NCBI GenBank assembly: GCA_020161775.1 | Contig: JAIUOW010000001.1 | Location: 124,001-188,000 of the forward strand | Source of the DNA: Pseudomonadota bacterium | GTDB lineage: Bacteria > Pseudomonadota > Gammaproteobacteria > Burkholderiales > Burkholderiaceae_C | Length of the DNA stretch: 64,000 nucleotides | Direction: 5' to 3' | Shown here: in pieces, positions 1 through 7,937 of the stretch | How positions within the stretch are numbered: position 1 is the first letter of the stretch | Layout: each line of letters opens with the position of its first letter | Made by a program: the position numbers and the translations under genes | Notes under the pieces: model-generated | The model's database searches: none | What the model was told of the DNA's origin: nothing | The model's input: the letters and a program-made list of their open reading frames with translations, nothing else

Positions 1-1032
1 CTGACCGAGGCGGGCATGCGCCGCGACACGGCGGCAATGCTGCATGCCATCGTGGCCGGCATGAGCCTGGACAATTTTGTGGTCCGACCAAAGCGGCTGT
101 GGGTCGAGGCCTGGAGCACGGCCAGCGCGTGGGAGCGCCTGCTACCAGAGCAGCTGCAGGACATCAGCACCCACCTGTCTGGCCTGCCCACCGCGGTGCG
201 CGACGACGATGAAGACGCCAAACGCTTCGACCTGTTGATGCTGCGGCTGCAGCTAAGCGCAATGAATGCCGAGCCGGCCTTTGCCCGGCTGCAACAACAG
301 GTGCGGGCGCTGGCCGACAGGCTGCTGGAGCTGGGCAGCATCCCGGCGGTACGCGAACACATGCTGCTGATTGAGGCCATGGCCGGCGACGAATGGTGGC
401 AGGACGTGACCCTGCCGATGCTCGAACAAGCTCGCCGCAACCTGCGCGCGCTGGTCAAGCTGATCGACAAGACCGGCCGCAAGGTGGTCTACACCGACTT
501 TGAGGACGAACTGGGCGAGATCGCAGAGATGCCGCTTCCACTGGGTAGCAGCGCTGGCGACTTCGAACGGTTCCGTGCCAAGGCACGTGCATTCCTGCGC
601 GCGCACGAGGACCACATCAGCCTGCACAAACTGCGGCGCAACCAGCCCCTAACCCAGGCAGACCTGGCTGAGCTGGAGCGCATGCTGGCCGAAAGCGGCG
701 CGGGCACGGCGCAAGACATCGACCGCGCCCGCACCGAGGCCAACGGCCTGGGCCTGTTCATCAGGTCACTGGTGGGCCTGGACAGGCAGGCCGCCACCGA
801 GGCATTGAGCAGCTTTGTCGCGGGTGCCCCGCTGACGGCCAACCAGATTGAATTTGTGAATCTGATCGTCACCCACCTGACGGAGCGCGGCGTGATGGAC
901 CCTGCCCTGTTGTACGAGCCGCCCTTTACCGGCTACGCGCCACAGGGCCCGGACGGGCTGTTTACTTCAGCCCAGGTGGAGGCGCTGTTTGGAGTGCTGG
1001 AACAGGTGCGCCGGACTGCCCTGGCAGCTTGA
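1..1032 (+). CDS. hsdR: Type I restriction endonuclease R subunit, C-terminal part (5' truncated by window)
   Basis: The frame is open from base 1 and ends in TGA at 1030-1032, so only the last 343 residues are visible. The sequence matches the EcoEI-type HsdR C-terminal domain: a helical region, then [19 protein letters not shown], the [10 protein letters not shown] block and the terminal [15 protein letters not shown] stretch typical of that family. HsdR is the ATP-dependent translocase and nuclease subunit of type I restriction-modification systems; its helicase and PD-(D/E)XK domains, and any hsdM/hsdS, would lie to the left. The next gene is convergent. Family assignment is from remembered C-terminal motifs. 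Whether the full gene is intact cannot be judged. Confidence 0.8.
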   Translation: MTEAGMRRDTAAMLHAIVAGMSLDNFVVRPKRLWVEAWSTASAWERLLPEQLQDISTHLSGLPTAVRDDDEDAKRFDLLMLRLQLSAMNAEPAFARLQQQVRALADRLLELGSIPAVREHMLLIEAMAGDEWWQDVTLPMLEQARRNLRALVKLIDKTGRKVVYTDFEDELGEIAEMPLPLGSSAGDFERFRAKARAFLRAHEDHISLHKLRRNQPLTQADLAELERMLAESGAGTAQDIDRARTEANGLGLFIRSLVGLDRQAATEALSSFVAGAPLTANQIEFVNLIVTHLTERGVMDPALLYEPPFTGYAPQGPDGLFTSAQVEALFGVLEQVRRTALAA

Positions 1033-1057
1033 CCGCCCCGCAATTTCCGGTAACCGG

Positions 1058-1858
1058 TCAAAACCTGCCATGCCGGCCTTCGCCGGCCGCAAAGCGCCCC
1101 GCGCCCTCCAGCGCATCGCCAATGCGGTGCTTGCCGCGCTCCCATTCCTGGTGCAGAGCCTCGGCCAGTGGCAAGTCCCATTGCGCATAGGCACTCATGC
1201 GGTCGGCGTTCATGGTGGCCTGCGGGAACTTTGCCAGCTCGCGCGCCAGCGCGATCGCCGCATCACGCGCCTGGCCGGCAGGCACCACGCGGTTGGCCAG
1301 CCCCATGGCCAGTGCCTCGGCCGCCTCGACCTTGCGTCCGGTCAGGATCAGGTCCATCGCGTGGCCCATGCCCACCAGCCGGGGCAGGCGCACCGTGCCG
1401 CCGTCAATCAGCGGCACGCCAAAGCGGCGGCAGTACACGCCGAAGTAGGCGTCCTCTTCCATGACCCGCAGGTCGCACCACAGGGCCAGTTCCATGCCGC
1501 CGGCCACGGCCGCGCCGCTGACGGCGGCGATCACCGGCTTGGACAGCAGCAGGCGTGACGGCCCCATCGGCCCCAGCGGCTGCGCCTGGCCGGGCTCAAA
1601 GTCCAGGTCGGTCAGCACGCCCGGCCCGCCCTCATTGCGCGCCATGCGGGCGCCGGCCTGCAGGTCGCAGCCGGCGCAGAAATGCCCGTGCGCGCCGTGG
1701 AACACGGCCACGCGCGCCTGGGCATCGCCCTCAAACGCGACAAAGGCCTCGTACAACGCGCGCGCTGTGTCGGCGTCCACCGCGTTGCGCACCGCGGGGC
1801 GGTCCAGTGTCACGACAGTGACGGCCTCCAACTTCTCGATACGGACGGATTCAGTCAT
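1058..1858 (-). CDS. Enoyl-CoA hydratase/isomerase family (crotonase) protein
   Basis: This 266-residue protein has the usual single-domain crotonase length. It shows the oxyanion-hole motifs FCAGCDLQAG (about residues 60-69) and SGAAVAGGMELALWCD (about 114-129), and a GRKVEAAEALAMGLANRVVP C-terminal helix region. Crotonases add water to, or isomerise, enoyl-CoA thioesters in the cytosol. The ATG at 1858 begins MTESVRIEKLE. The gene is monocistronic, convergent with hsdR (25 bp gap) and divergent from the liv operon beginning at 2247. The substrate cannot be deduced. The family call is firm; hydratase versus isomerase is not distinguished. Confidence 0.9.
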   Translation of the reverse strand: MTESVRIEKLEAVTVVTLDRPAVRNAVDADTARALYEAFVAFEGDAQARVAVFHGAHGHFCAGCDLQAGARMARNEGGPGVLTDLDFEPGQAQPLGPMGPSRLLLSKPVIAAVSGAAVAGGMELALWCDLRVMEEDAYFGVYCRRFGVPLIDGGTVRLPRLVGMGHAMDLILTGRKVEAAEALAMGLANRVVPAGQARDAAIALARELAKFPQATMNADRMSAYAQWDLPLAEALHQEWERGKHRIGDALEGAGRFAAGEGRHGRF

Positions 1859-1947
1859 GCCCCATTAACCGTGATGCCCACGCGACACCGTATGCGGAAG
1901 AACCCTGTAACCGATAGGAGTACGGCCAGATATAACCGAGCCACATC
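1859..1947. other. Intergenic, no gene seen
   Basis: This is the upstream region of the leftward crotonase gene. I see no convincing gene. Any promoter for the crotonase should lie here, between the start codon at 1858 and the repeat element that begins at 1948, but no clear -35/-10 pair was identified. Confidence 0.4.
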
Positions 1948-2215
1948 AGGGCCTGTTCACACTATTTATGCAAGATGCGTTGCGAGTCAAAAAGGTCATG
2001 CGCAAGGCGCGAAACGCGGCCGGGCTCTCTGCCCGGCAAGGCTTCGCAACGCGGCGCATGGCCTTTTTGGCCGCAACCCGGAGGGAACGTGGTTAAAACA
2101 GCGCCCCTCGTCGTTGCACTCCTAGCCCAGCCGCCCAGGCTGGGCGTCGTCGCGCGCCTAGATGGGCGCTGTTTTAACCAGGTTCGCACTTGCATAAATA
2201 GTGTGAACAGGCCCT
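1948..2215. repeat. Nested inverted-repeat (MITE-like) element, 268 bp
   Basis: The ends are 27 bp perfect inverted repeats (1948-1974 and 2189-2215, beginning AGGGCCTGTTCACACTATTT). Inside are further nested arms: a perfect 17 bp pair (2090-2106 and 2164-2180, core TTAAAACAGCGCCC) and an imperfect pair around AAAAAGGTCATGCGC and GCGCATGGCCTTTTT, flanked by GCGTTGCGA/TCGCAACGC. No transposase-sized open frame is present. The architecture resembles a non-autonomous mobile element (MITE). A target-site duplication is not evident. It separates the crotonase gene from livH and could affect both transcripts. Confidence 0.8.
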
Positions 2216-2246
2216 AGACAACCGGCATACCCCTTCAGGAGACACG

Positions 2247-3143
2247 GTGCAAGTTTTTCAACTGCTGATCAGCGGCATTTCGCAAGGCTGCATCTACGGG
2301 CTGATCGCTTTGGGCTTTGTACTGATCTACAAGGCCACCGAGACGGTGAGCTTTGCCCAGGGCGAGCTGATGATGCTGGGCGCGTTCGGCGGTCTGGCCT
2401 GCATGACGTTCCTGGGCTTTCCGTTCTGGCTGGCCGTCATCAGCGCGATTGGCGCCATGGCGGTGTTCGGCGTGCTGCTGGAGCGCGTGGTCATCCGCCC
2501 CATCCTGGGCCAGCCGGCGTTTTCCATCGTCATGCTGACCATCGGCATCGGCTACGTGGCGCGCGGGCTGATCACCATGATCCCCAACATCGGCACTGAA
2601 ACCCACACCCTGCCGGTGCCCTACAAGGACATGATCTGGAAGCTGGGCGGCGATGCCAACGGCATTGGCGCGCTGGTGATCAACATCGAGCAGGTGGTGG
2701 TCATTGCCTCCACCGCGATGCTGTGCGTGCTGCTGTTCGCCATGTTCCGCTACAGCAAGCTGGGCATTGCCATGCAGGCATCGTCGCAGAACCAGCTGGC
2801 CGCCTATTACATGGGCATTCCGGTCAAGCGCCTGAACGGCCTGGTCTGGGGCCTGGCTGCGGCCGTGGCCGCCATTGCCGGCCTGCTGCTGGCGCCCATT
2901 ACCTTCGTGCACGCCAACATGGGTTTCATCGGCCTGAAGGCCTTTCCGGCGGCGGTGGTCGGCGGCTTTGGCAGCCTGCCGGGTGCCATCGTCGGCGGGC
3001 TGATCATCGGCATCGTGGAATCGCTGTCGGGCTTCTACCTGCCAGACGGCTTCAAGGACACCGCCGCGTACATCGTGGTGCTCGTCATGCTGATGGTCAA
3101 ACCCAACGGTCTGTTCGGCGAAAAACTCCGCAAGAAGGTTTAA
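2247..3143 (+). CDS. livH: Branched-chain amino acid-type ABC transporter permease (LivH family)
   Basis: The product is a 298-residue, strongly hydrophobic protein with about eight membrane segments and the LivH opening pattern QLLISGISQGCIYGLIALGF. An EAA-like loop is seen near VVGGFGSLPGAIVGG. The start is a GTG at 2247 preceded by CAGGAGA at 2237-2243. LivH pairs with LivM to form the inner-membrane channel. It is the first gene of a rightward operon (livH, livM, livG, livF, acyl-CoA synthetase, binding protein). In Burkholderiales such importers, especially with an acyl-CoA ligase in the operon, often carry aromatic or other carboxylic acids instead of amino acids; that substrate is inference. 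Confidence 0.9.
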   Translation: MQVFQLLISGISQGCIYGLIALGFVLIYKATETVSFAQGELMMLGAFGGLACMTFLGFPFWLAVISAIGAMAVFGVLLERVVIRPILGQPAFSIVMLTIGIGYVARGLITMIPNIGTETHTLPVPYKDMIWKLGGDANGIGALVINIEQVVVIASTAMLCVLLFAMFRYSKLGIAMQASSQNQLAAYYMGIPVKRLNGLVWGLAAAVAAIAGLLLAPITFVHANMGFIGLKAFPAAVVGGFGSLPGAIVGGLIIGIVESLSGFYLPDGFKDTAAYIVVLVMLMVKPNGLFGEKLRKKV

Positions 3144-3150
3144 CCAGGCC

Positions 3151-4227
3151 ATGCGCTTCATCTTCAAGACCGATTACGGCCAGGACATCAAGCTGGCCAA
3201 GCATGGCGGCCATGTGTTCTGGTACAGCCTGCTGTGCGCTGCGCTGGTGCTGGCGCCCTGGCTGGTCAGCGAATATTTGCTGGCGCAGCTGACCTTCATC
3301 CTGATCTACGGCATCGTGGGCGTGGGCCTGATGCTGCTGGCGGGCTTCACCGGGCAGTTCTCCATCGGCCATGCGGCGTTCTTTGGCGTGGGCGCGTACA
3401 CACAGGCCGTGCTGACCGGCATGGGCTGGCCGTTTCCGCTGGCGCTGGCGGCGGGCGCGGCGCTGTCGGCCACGGTGGGCGTGGTGGTGGGCCTGCCCGC
3501 GCTGCGCGTCAAGGGCATCTACCTGGGCATTGCCACGCTGTCGTTCGGCTTCATCGTCGAAGAGGTCTTTGCACGGTGGGAAAGCGTGACGGGCGGCAAC
3601 GCCGGCAAGACGGTGGGCCAGATCAAGATGTTTGGCTGGACGGCCGACACCGGCGCGTCGTTCTACTTCGTGTGTCTGGTCATCACCGTGCTGGCCACGC
3701 TGGCGGTGGTGAACCTGTTGCGTTCGCACACGGGGCGCGCGTTCGTGGCGATCCGCGATTCGGAAATTTCCGCGCAGAGCATGGGCATCCACCTGGCCTA
3801 CTACAAGACCATGAGCTTTGCGATCTCGGCTGCGCTCGCGGGTATCGGCGGCGCGCTGTACGCGCACCAGATCCGCTTCCTGTCGCCCGACCAGTTCAAC
3901 ATCATCCAGTCGATCGACCTGCTGCTCATGGTGGTGATCGGCGGGCTGGGCTCCATCCATGGCGCCTTCCTGGGCGCCATCTTCCTCATCGGGCTGCCGC
4001 AGGCCATCAGCGCGGTCAAGGACTTCCTGCCCGACGCCATCGGCCAGGCGCCGGGCCTGAAGGCGGTGATCTACGGCGCGGTGCTGATCGCCTTCGTGCT
4101 GTTCGAGCCGCTGGGCCTGTACGGGCGCTGGCTGAAGATCCGCACCTGGTTCCAGCTCTTCCCGTTCTACCGCAAGGGTCTGTTCAAGCGTCAGAAATCA
4201 TTCCAGAAATCGGATCGCCTGAAATGA
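3151..4227 (+). CDS. livM: Branched-chain amino acid-type ABC transporter permease (LivM family)
   Basis: This is a 358-residue inner-membrane protein. Its LivM-family motifs are GLMLLAGFTGQFSIGHAAFF (about residues 60-79) and LLMVVIGGLGSIHGAFLGA (about 257-275). The C-terminal tail after the last membrane segment is basic (KGLFKRQKSFQKSDRLK). It starts 7 bp after livH and its stop overlaps the livG start in an ATGA (4224-4227), indicating translational coupling. It should form the channel heterodimer with LivH. Confidence 0.9.
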   Translation: MRFIFKTDYGQDIKLAKHGGHVFWYSLLCAALVLAPWLVSEYLLAQLTFILIYGIVGVGLMLLAGFTGQFSIGHAAFFGVGAYTQAVLTGMGWPFPLALAAGAALSATVGVVVGLPALRVKGIYLGIATLSFGFIVEEVFARWESVTGGNAGKTVGQIKMFGWTADTGASFYFVCLVITVLATLAVVNLLRSHTGRAFVAIRDSEISAQSMGIHLAYYKTMSFAISAALAGIGGALYAHQIRFLSPDQFNIIQSIDLLLMVVIGGLGSIHGAFLGAIFLIGLPQAISAVKDFLPDAIGQAPGLKAVIYGAVLIAFVLFEPLGLYGRWLKIRTWFQLFPFYRKGLFKRQKSFQKSDRLK

Positions 4228-5021
4228 GCGAAGTACTTCTTTCCGCCAAGAACCTCAGCGTGCGCTTCGGCGGCGTGCTGGCCGTCAACAACGTGAGCTT
4301 TGACGTGAAACCGGGCGAGGTATTCACCCTGATCGGGCCCAACGGTGCGGGCAAGACCACGGTGTTCAACCTGATCAGCCGCATCTACACCCCCACGACC
4401 GGCAGCATTGACTACCTGGGCGTGCCGCTGACCGAGCAGCCACCGCACAAGATTGCTTCGCTGGGTATTGCGCGCACCTTCCAGAACATCGAGCTGTTCG
4501 AGCACGCGACCGTGCTGCACAACCTGCTGATCGGGCGCCACACCCACGCGAGCAGCGGCCTGTTCAGCGAAATGTTCTTCACACCCAAGGTCCGCAAGGC
4601 GGAGATCGAAGCGCGCGAAAAGGCCGAGAAAGTGATCGACTTCCTGGACCTGCAGCACCACCGTGACTCCATGGTGGCCGGGCTGCCGTATGGCGTGCGC
4701 AAGGTGGTCGAGATGGCCCGGGCGCTGTGCACCGAGCCCAAGCTGCTGTTGCTGGACGAACCTTCGTCCGGCCTGAACGTGGAAGAAACCGACGACATGG
4801 CCTTCTGGATCCAGGACATCAAGCATGAGCTGGGCATCACGGTGCTGATGGTGGAGCACGACATGTCGCTGGTCTCCAAGGTATCCGACCGCGTGCTGGC
4901 CATGAACCAGGGCGAGGTGCTGGCCATGGGCACGCCCCGCGAAGTGCAAAGCGACCCGGGCGTGATCGAGGCCTACCTGGGCTCGGTCGATGACGTGTCA
5001 TCCCTGCGGAGGTCAGCATGA
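4224..5021 (+). CDS. livG: ABC transporter ATP-binding protein (LivG family)
   Basis: This 265-residue ATPase has a Walker A motif GPNGAGKTT at residues 38-46, a degenerate signature around YGVRKVVEMARAL, Walker B LLLLDEPSSGL and the switch histidine in VEHDMSLV. The ATG at 4224 is chosen because it overlaps the livM stop and gives the normal LivG N-terminus; the same frame is open further upstream inside livM. The stop at 5019-5021 lies inside a dispersed repeat (5018-5096) that separates livG from livF. LivG and LivF form the cytosolic ATPase pair. Confidence 0.9.
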   Translation: MSEVLLSAKNLSVRFGGVLAVNNVSFDVKPGEVFTLIGPNGAGKTTVFNLISRIYTPTTGSIDYLGVPLTEQPPHKIASLGIARTFQNIELFEHATVLHNLLIGRHTHASSGLFSEMFFTPKVRKAEIEAREKAEKVIDFLDLQHHRDSMVAGLPYGVRKVVEMARALCTEPKLLLLDEPSSGLNVEETDDMAFWIQDIKHELGITVLMVEHDMSLVSKVSDRVLAMNQGEVLAMGTPREVQSDPGVIEAYLGSVDDVSSLRRSA

Positions 5022-5096
5022 GCCACGCCGGGCCGCCCCAAGTGGCGAAGGCCCCCTCGGGGGGCAGCGCAGTACACGAAGTGACAAGCGTGGGGG
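5018..5096 (+). repeat. Dispersed junction repeat, copy 1 (contains upstream stop codon and GGGGG near next start)
   Basis: This 79 bp segment matches the reverse complement of 16610-16689 at 73 of 79 positions by hand alignment. It begins with ATGAGC, whose TGA is the livG stop, contains the palindromic core CCCCCTCGGGGGG, continues CAGTACACGAAGTGACAAGCG and ends in GTGGGGG just before the livF start at 5104. In both copies the element fills the gap between consecutive genes of an operon exactly. It also keeps an open frame through to livF, so longer livF annotations are possible. Confidence 0.85.
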
Positions 5097-5103
5097 TAAC
5101 CAA

Positions 5104-5901
5104 ATGAGTGAGGTACCACCCGCAGTCAGCGATCTGCCCGTGCTCAAACTGCTGAACGTCGAGTCCGCCTACGGCCCGATCAAGGCCATCCGCGGCGTGA
5201 GCCTGCAGGTGCGCCGCGGCGAGATCGCCACCGTGCTGGGCAGCAACGGCGCGGGCAAGACGACGATCCTCAAGACCATCAGCGGCATCATCGACCCGCG
5301 CAAGGGCAGCATCGAGTTCAAGGGCGAGGACATCACCGCCCGCGACCCGGCGCTGATCGTGCAGCAGGGCCTGAGCCACGTGCCCGAGGGGCGAGAGGTG
5401 TTCCCGCTGCTGTCGGTGCGCGACAACCTGCTCATGGGCGCCTACACCCGGCGCGACCGCGACGGCGTGGCGCGCGACATGGAAGCGGTGTATGCCTATT
5501 TCCCCATCCTCAAGGAGCGCGCCACACAGGACGCCGGCCTGCTGTCGGGTGGCCAGCAGCAGATGCTGGCCATCAGCCGCGCGCTGATGGCCTCGCCCGA
5601 CCTGATCCTGCTGGACGAGCCCAGCCTGGGGCTGTCCCCGAAGCTCACCAAGGAAATCTTCGAGATCGTCGTTCGCATCAACCGTGAGCGCGGCACCACC
5701 ATCCTGCTGGTGGAGCAGAACGCCAACATGGCGCTCAATGCGTCCGACTACGGCTACGTGCTGGAAAACGGCCGCATCGTCATGGAAGACACCTGCGCCC
5801 GCCTGCGCGAGAAGGAAGACATCAAGGAGTTCTACCTCGGCATGAAGGAAGAAGGCGTGCGCGGCGAGCGACGTTGGAAAAAGAAGAAAAACTGGCGTTG
5901 A
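5104..5901 (+). CDS. livF: ABC transporter ATP-binding protein (LivF family)
   Basis: This 265-residue ATPase has Walker A GSNGAGKTT (about residues 46-54), an intact LSGGQQQM signature, Walker B LILLDEPSLGL and the VEQNANMAL switch region typical of LivF. The ATG at 5104 (MSEVPPAV) is preferred. An alternative ATG at 5018 would add 28 residues encoded entirely by the dispersed repeat. No purine-rich Shine-Dalgarno other than the repeat's GTGGGGG is present upstream. The C-terminal tail (RRWKKKKNWR) is unusually basic. Twelve bp separate it from the acyl-CoA synthetase gene. Confidence 0.9.
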   Translation: MSEVPPAVSDLPVLKLLNVESAYGPIKAIRGVSLQVRRGEIATVLGSNGAGKTTILKTISGIIDPRKGSIEFKGEDITARDPALIVQQGLSHVPEGREVFPLLSVRDNLLMGAYTRRDRDGVARDMEAVYAYFPILKERATQDAGLLSGGQQQMLAISRALMASPDLILLDEPSLGLSPKLTKEIFEIVVRINRERGTTILLVEQNANMALNASDYGYVLENGRIVMEDTCARLREKEDIKEFYLGMKEEGVRGERRWKKKKNWR

Positions 5902-5913
5902 AGGGCGAGACAC

Positions 5914-7770
5914 ATGAGCAACCTTTGGGACCTTTCACACATCCAGCCCGAGACGCGCGTCGTGCTTGAGGGCGACACCATTCCCGCCATGTTCTGGAAC
6001 GGCGTGCAGCAGCGCGCGGACAAGGTCTGGATGCGCCAGAAAGAGCTGGGTATCTGGCGCAGCTGGACCTGGCGGCAGACCGGCGACGCCGTGCGCGAGA
6101 TTGCCGGCGGCCTGATGAGCCTGGGCTTCCAGCCCGGCGACACCGCGTCCATCCTGTCCAACACCGTCATTGAATGGGTGCTGGCCGACCTGGCCGTGCT
6201 GAGCACGGGCGGCGTGGCCAACGGCATCTATCCCACCGACGCAGCCAGCCAGGTGCATTACCTGTGCGAGGACTCGCGCACCCGCATCCTGTTCGTGGAA
6301 GACGACGAACAGCTGGACAAGGCACTGGAAGTCCGCAGCCAGCTGCCGGCCTTGAGCAAGATCGTCGTGTTTGACATGGAAGGCCTGCGCGACCTGGACG
6401 ACCCCGGCGTGATCAGCCTGGACGCGCTGCGCGCGCTGGGCCGCGACTACAACAGCCGCCAGCCCGACGAGATGATGCGCCGCGTGCAGCAGTGCAAGCC
6501 GGGCGACCTGGCCATCCTGATCTATACATCGGGCACCACCGGCAAGCCCAAGGGCGCCATGCACAGCCATGCGGGCCTGGTGTACACCGTGCGCGGCTAC
6601 AACACGCTGATCGCCCAGGACGAAAACGACGAACGCATGTGCTTCCTGCCGCTGTGCCACGTGGCCGAGCGCCTGGGCGGTGAATATTTTGCGATGTACG
6701 CAGGCGCCAAGCTCAACTTTGTTGAAAACCCCGAGACCGTTCCCGAGAACGTGCGCGAGATAGCGCCCACGGTGTTCACCGCCGTGCCGCGAGTGTGGGA
6801 GAAGTTCTATTCCGGCGTGATGATCGCGCTGAAGGAAGCCAGCCCCCTGCAGCAGGCCGCCTACGCCTGGAGCATCGGCGTGGGCACGCAGATTGCCGAC
6901 AAGGTGCTGGCCAAGGAGCCGGTGGACGGGCTGCTGAAATTCAAGTTCACCATCGCCCGCTGGCTGGCGCTGAACAACGCGCGCAAGCTCATCGGCATCC
7001 ACCGCGCGCGCTTTTGCGTGACGGGCGCGGCACCCATCTCGCCCGAGCTGGTGCGCTGGTACCTGGCGCTGGGTGTGCCCATGCTGGAGGTGTGGGGCAT
7101 GACCGAAACCTGCGGCGCGGCCACCGGCATCCCGGCCGACCGCATGAAGCCCGGCTCCATCGGCCCGGCGGCGGGCTACAACGAAGTCCGCGTGGACGCC
7201 GACACCGGCGAGATCCGCGTGCGCGGGCCCAATGTGTTCATGGGCTACCTGAACCAGCCCGAGAAAACCGCCGAGACGATTGACGCCGACGGCTGGCTGC
7301 ACACCGGCGACGTGGGCCAGATGGACGCGGACGGCTTCTTCCGCATCACCGACCGCATGAAGGACATCATCATCACGGCCGGGGGCAAGAACATTACGCC
7401 CAGCGAGCTGGAGAACGAACTCAAGTTCAGCCCCTACATCACCGACGCGGTGGTGATTGGCGACAAGCTGCCCTACCTCACGGTCATCATCATGATCGAC
7501 CAGGAGAACGTCGAGAAATACGCGCAGGACCATGACGTGCCGTTCAGCAACTACGCCAGCCTCACGCGCGCGCCCGAAGTCCAGGCGCTGATCCAGGGCG
7601 AGATCGACCGCGTGAACAAGAAGTTTGCGCGCGTGGAGCAGATCAAGAAGTTCTTCCTGCTGGAAACACAGCTGTCGGCCGAGGACGAAGAGCTCACACC
7701 CACCATGAAGCTCAAGCGCAAGCTGGTCGAGAAGAAATACGCGCCCCAGATCGAGGCGATGTACCGCTAA
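5914..7770 (+). CDS. AMP-dependent long-chain acyl-CoA synthetase family protein
   Basis: This is a 618-residue adenylate-forming enzyme. It has the P-loop-like motif LIYTSGTTGKPKG at about residues 202-214, the A5 motif VWGMTETCGAATG, the aspartate motif GWLHTGD, and ITDRMKDIIITAGGKNITP near the C-terminal hinge. Family members activate a carboxylic acid with ATP and CoA, releasing AMP and PPi. The length and the LxxAEExG-like middle resemble long-chain (FadD15/FACS) ligases. Its place between the Liv permease/ATPase genes and the binding-protein gene suggests that the imported acid is activated immediately on entry. The substrate is unknown. Confidence 0.88.
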   Translation: MSNLWDLSHIQPETRVVLEGDTIPAMFWNGVQQRADKVWMRQKELGIWRSWTWRQTGDAVREIAGGLMSLGFQPGDTASILSNTVIEWVLADLAVLSTGGVANGIYPTDAASQVHYLCEDSRTRILFVEDDEQLDKALEVRSQLPALSKIVVFDMEGLRDLDDPGVISLDALRALGRDYNSRQPDEMMRRVQQCKPGDLAILIYTSGTTGKPKGAMHSHAGLVYTVRGYNTLIAQDENDERMCFLPLCHVAERLGGEYFAMYAGAKLNFVENPETVPENVREIAPTVFTAVPRVWEKFYSGVMIALKEASPLQQAAYAWSIGVGTQIADKVLAKEPVDGLLKFKFTIARWLALNNARKLIGIHRARFCVTGAAPISPELVRWYLALGVPMLEVWGMTETCGAATGIPADRMKPGSIGPAAGYNEVRVDADTGEIRVRGPNVFMGYLNQPEKTAETIDADGWLHTGDVGQMDADGFFRITDRMKDIIITAGGKNITPSELENELKFSPYITDAVVIGDKLPYLTVIIMIDQENVEKYAQDHDVPFSNYASLTRAPEVQALIQGEIDRVNKKFARVEQIKKFFLLETQLSAEDEELTPTMKLKRKLVEKKYAPQIEAMYR

Positions 7771-7877
7771 TGCCACCGCCGTCACCCACGCGACAAACAG
7801 ACTCGCACCGCTGGCGCTGGGCGGCCGTGGGGTCATGACCTACCTAGTGAATACGCCAGCTTGACACCCCAAGCCAA

Positions 7878-7900
7878 CGGGCAAGAATGGCTCTTGCCCG
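7878..7900 (+). other. Stem-loop between acyl-CoA synthetase and binding-protein genes
   Basis: Perfect 9 bp arms CGGGCAAGA and TCTTGCCCG enclose a 5-base loop. There is no following T run, so it is more likely an RNA-processing or stability hairpin, or a weak attenuator, than a full terminator. Such a structure ahead of a binding-protein gene could raise its level relative to the permease genes; this role is inference. Confidence 0.5.
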
Positions 7901-7937
7901 GCCGCCTGGGCCAACCCGCAACCCAAGGAGACACAGA

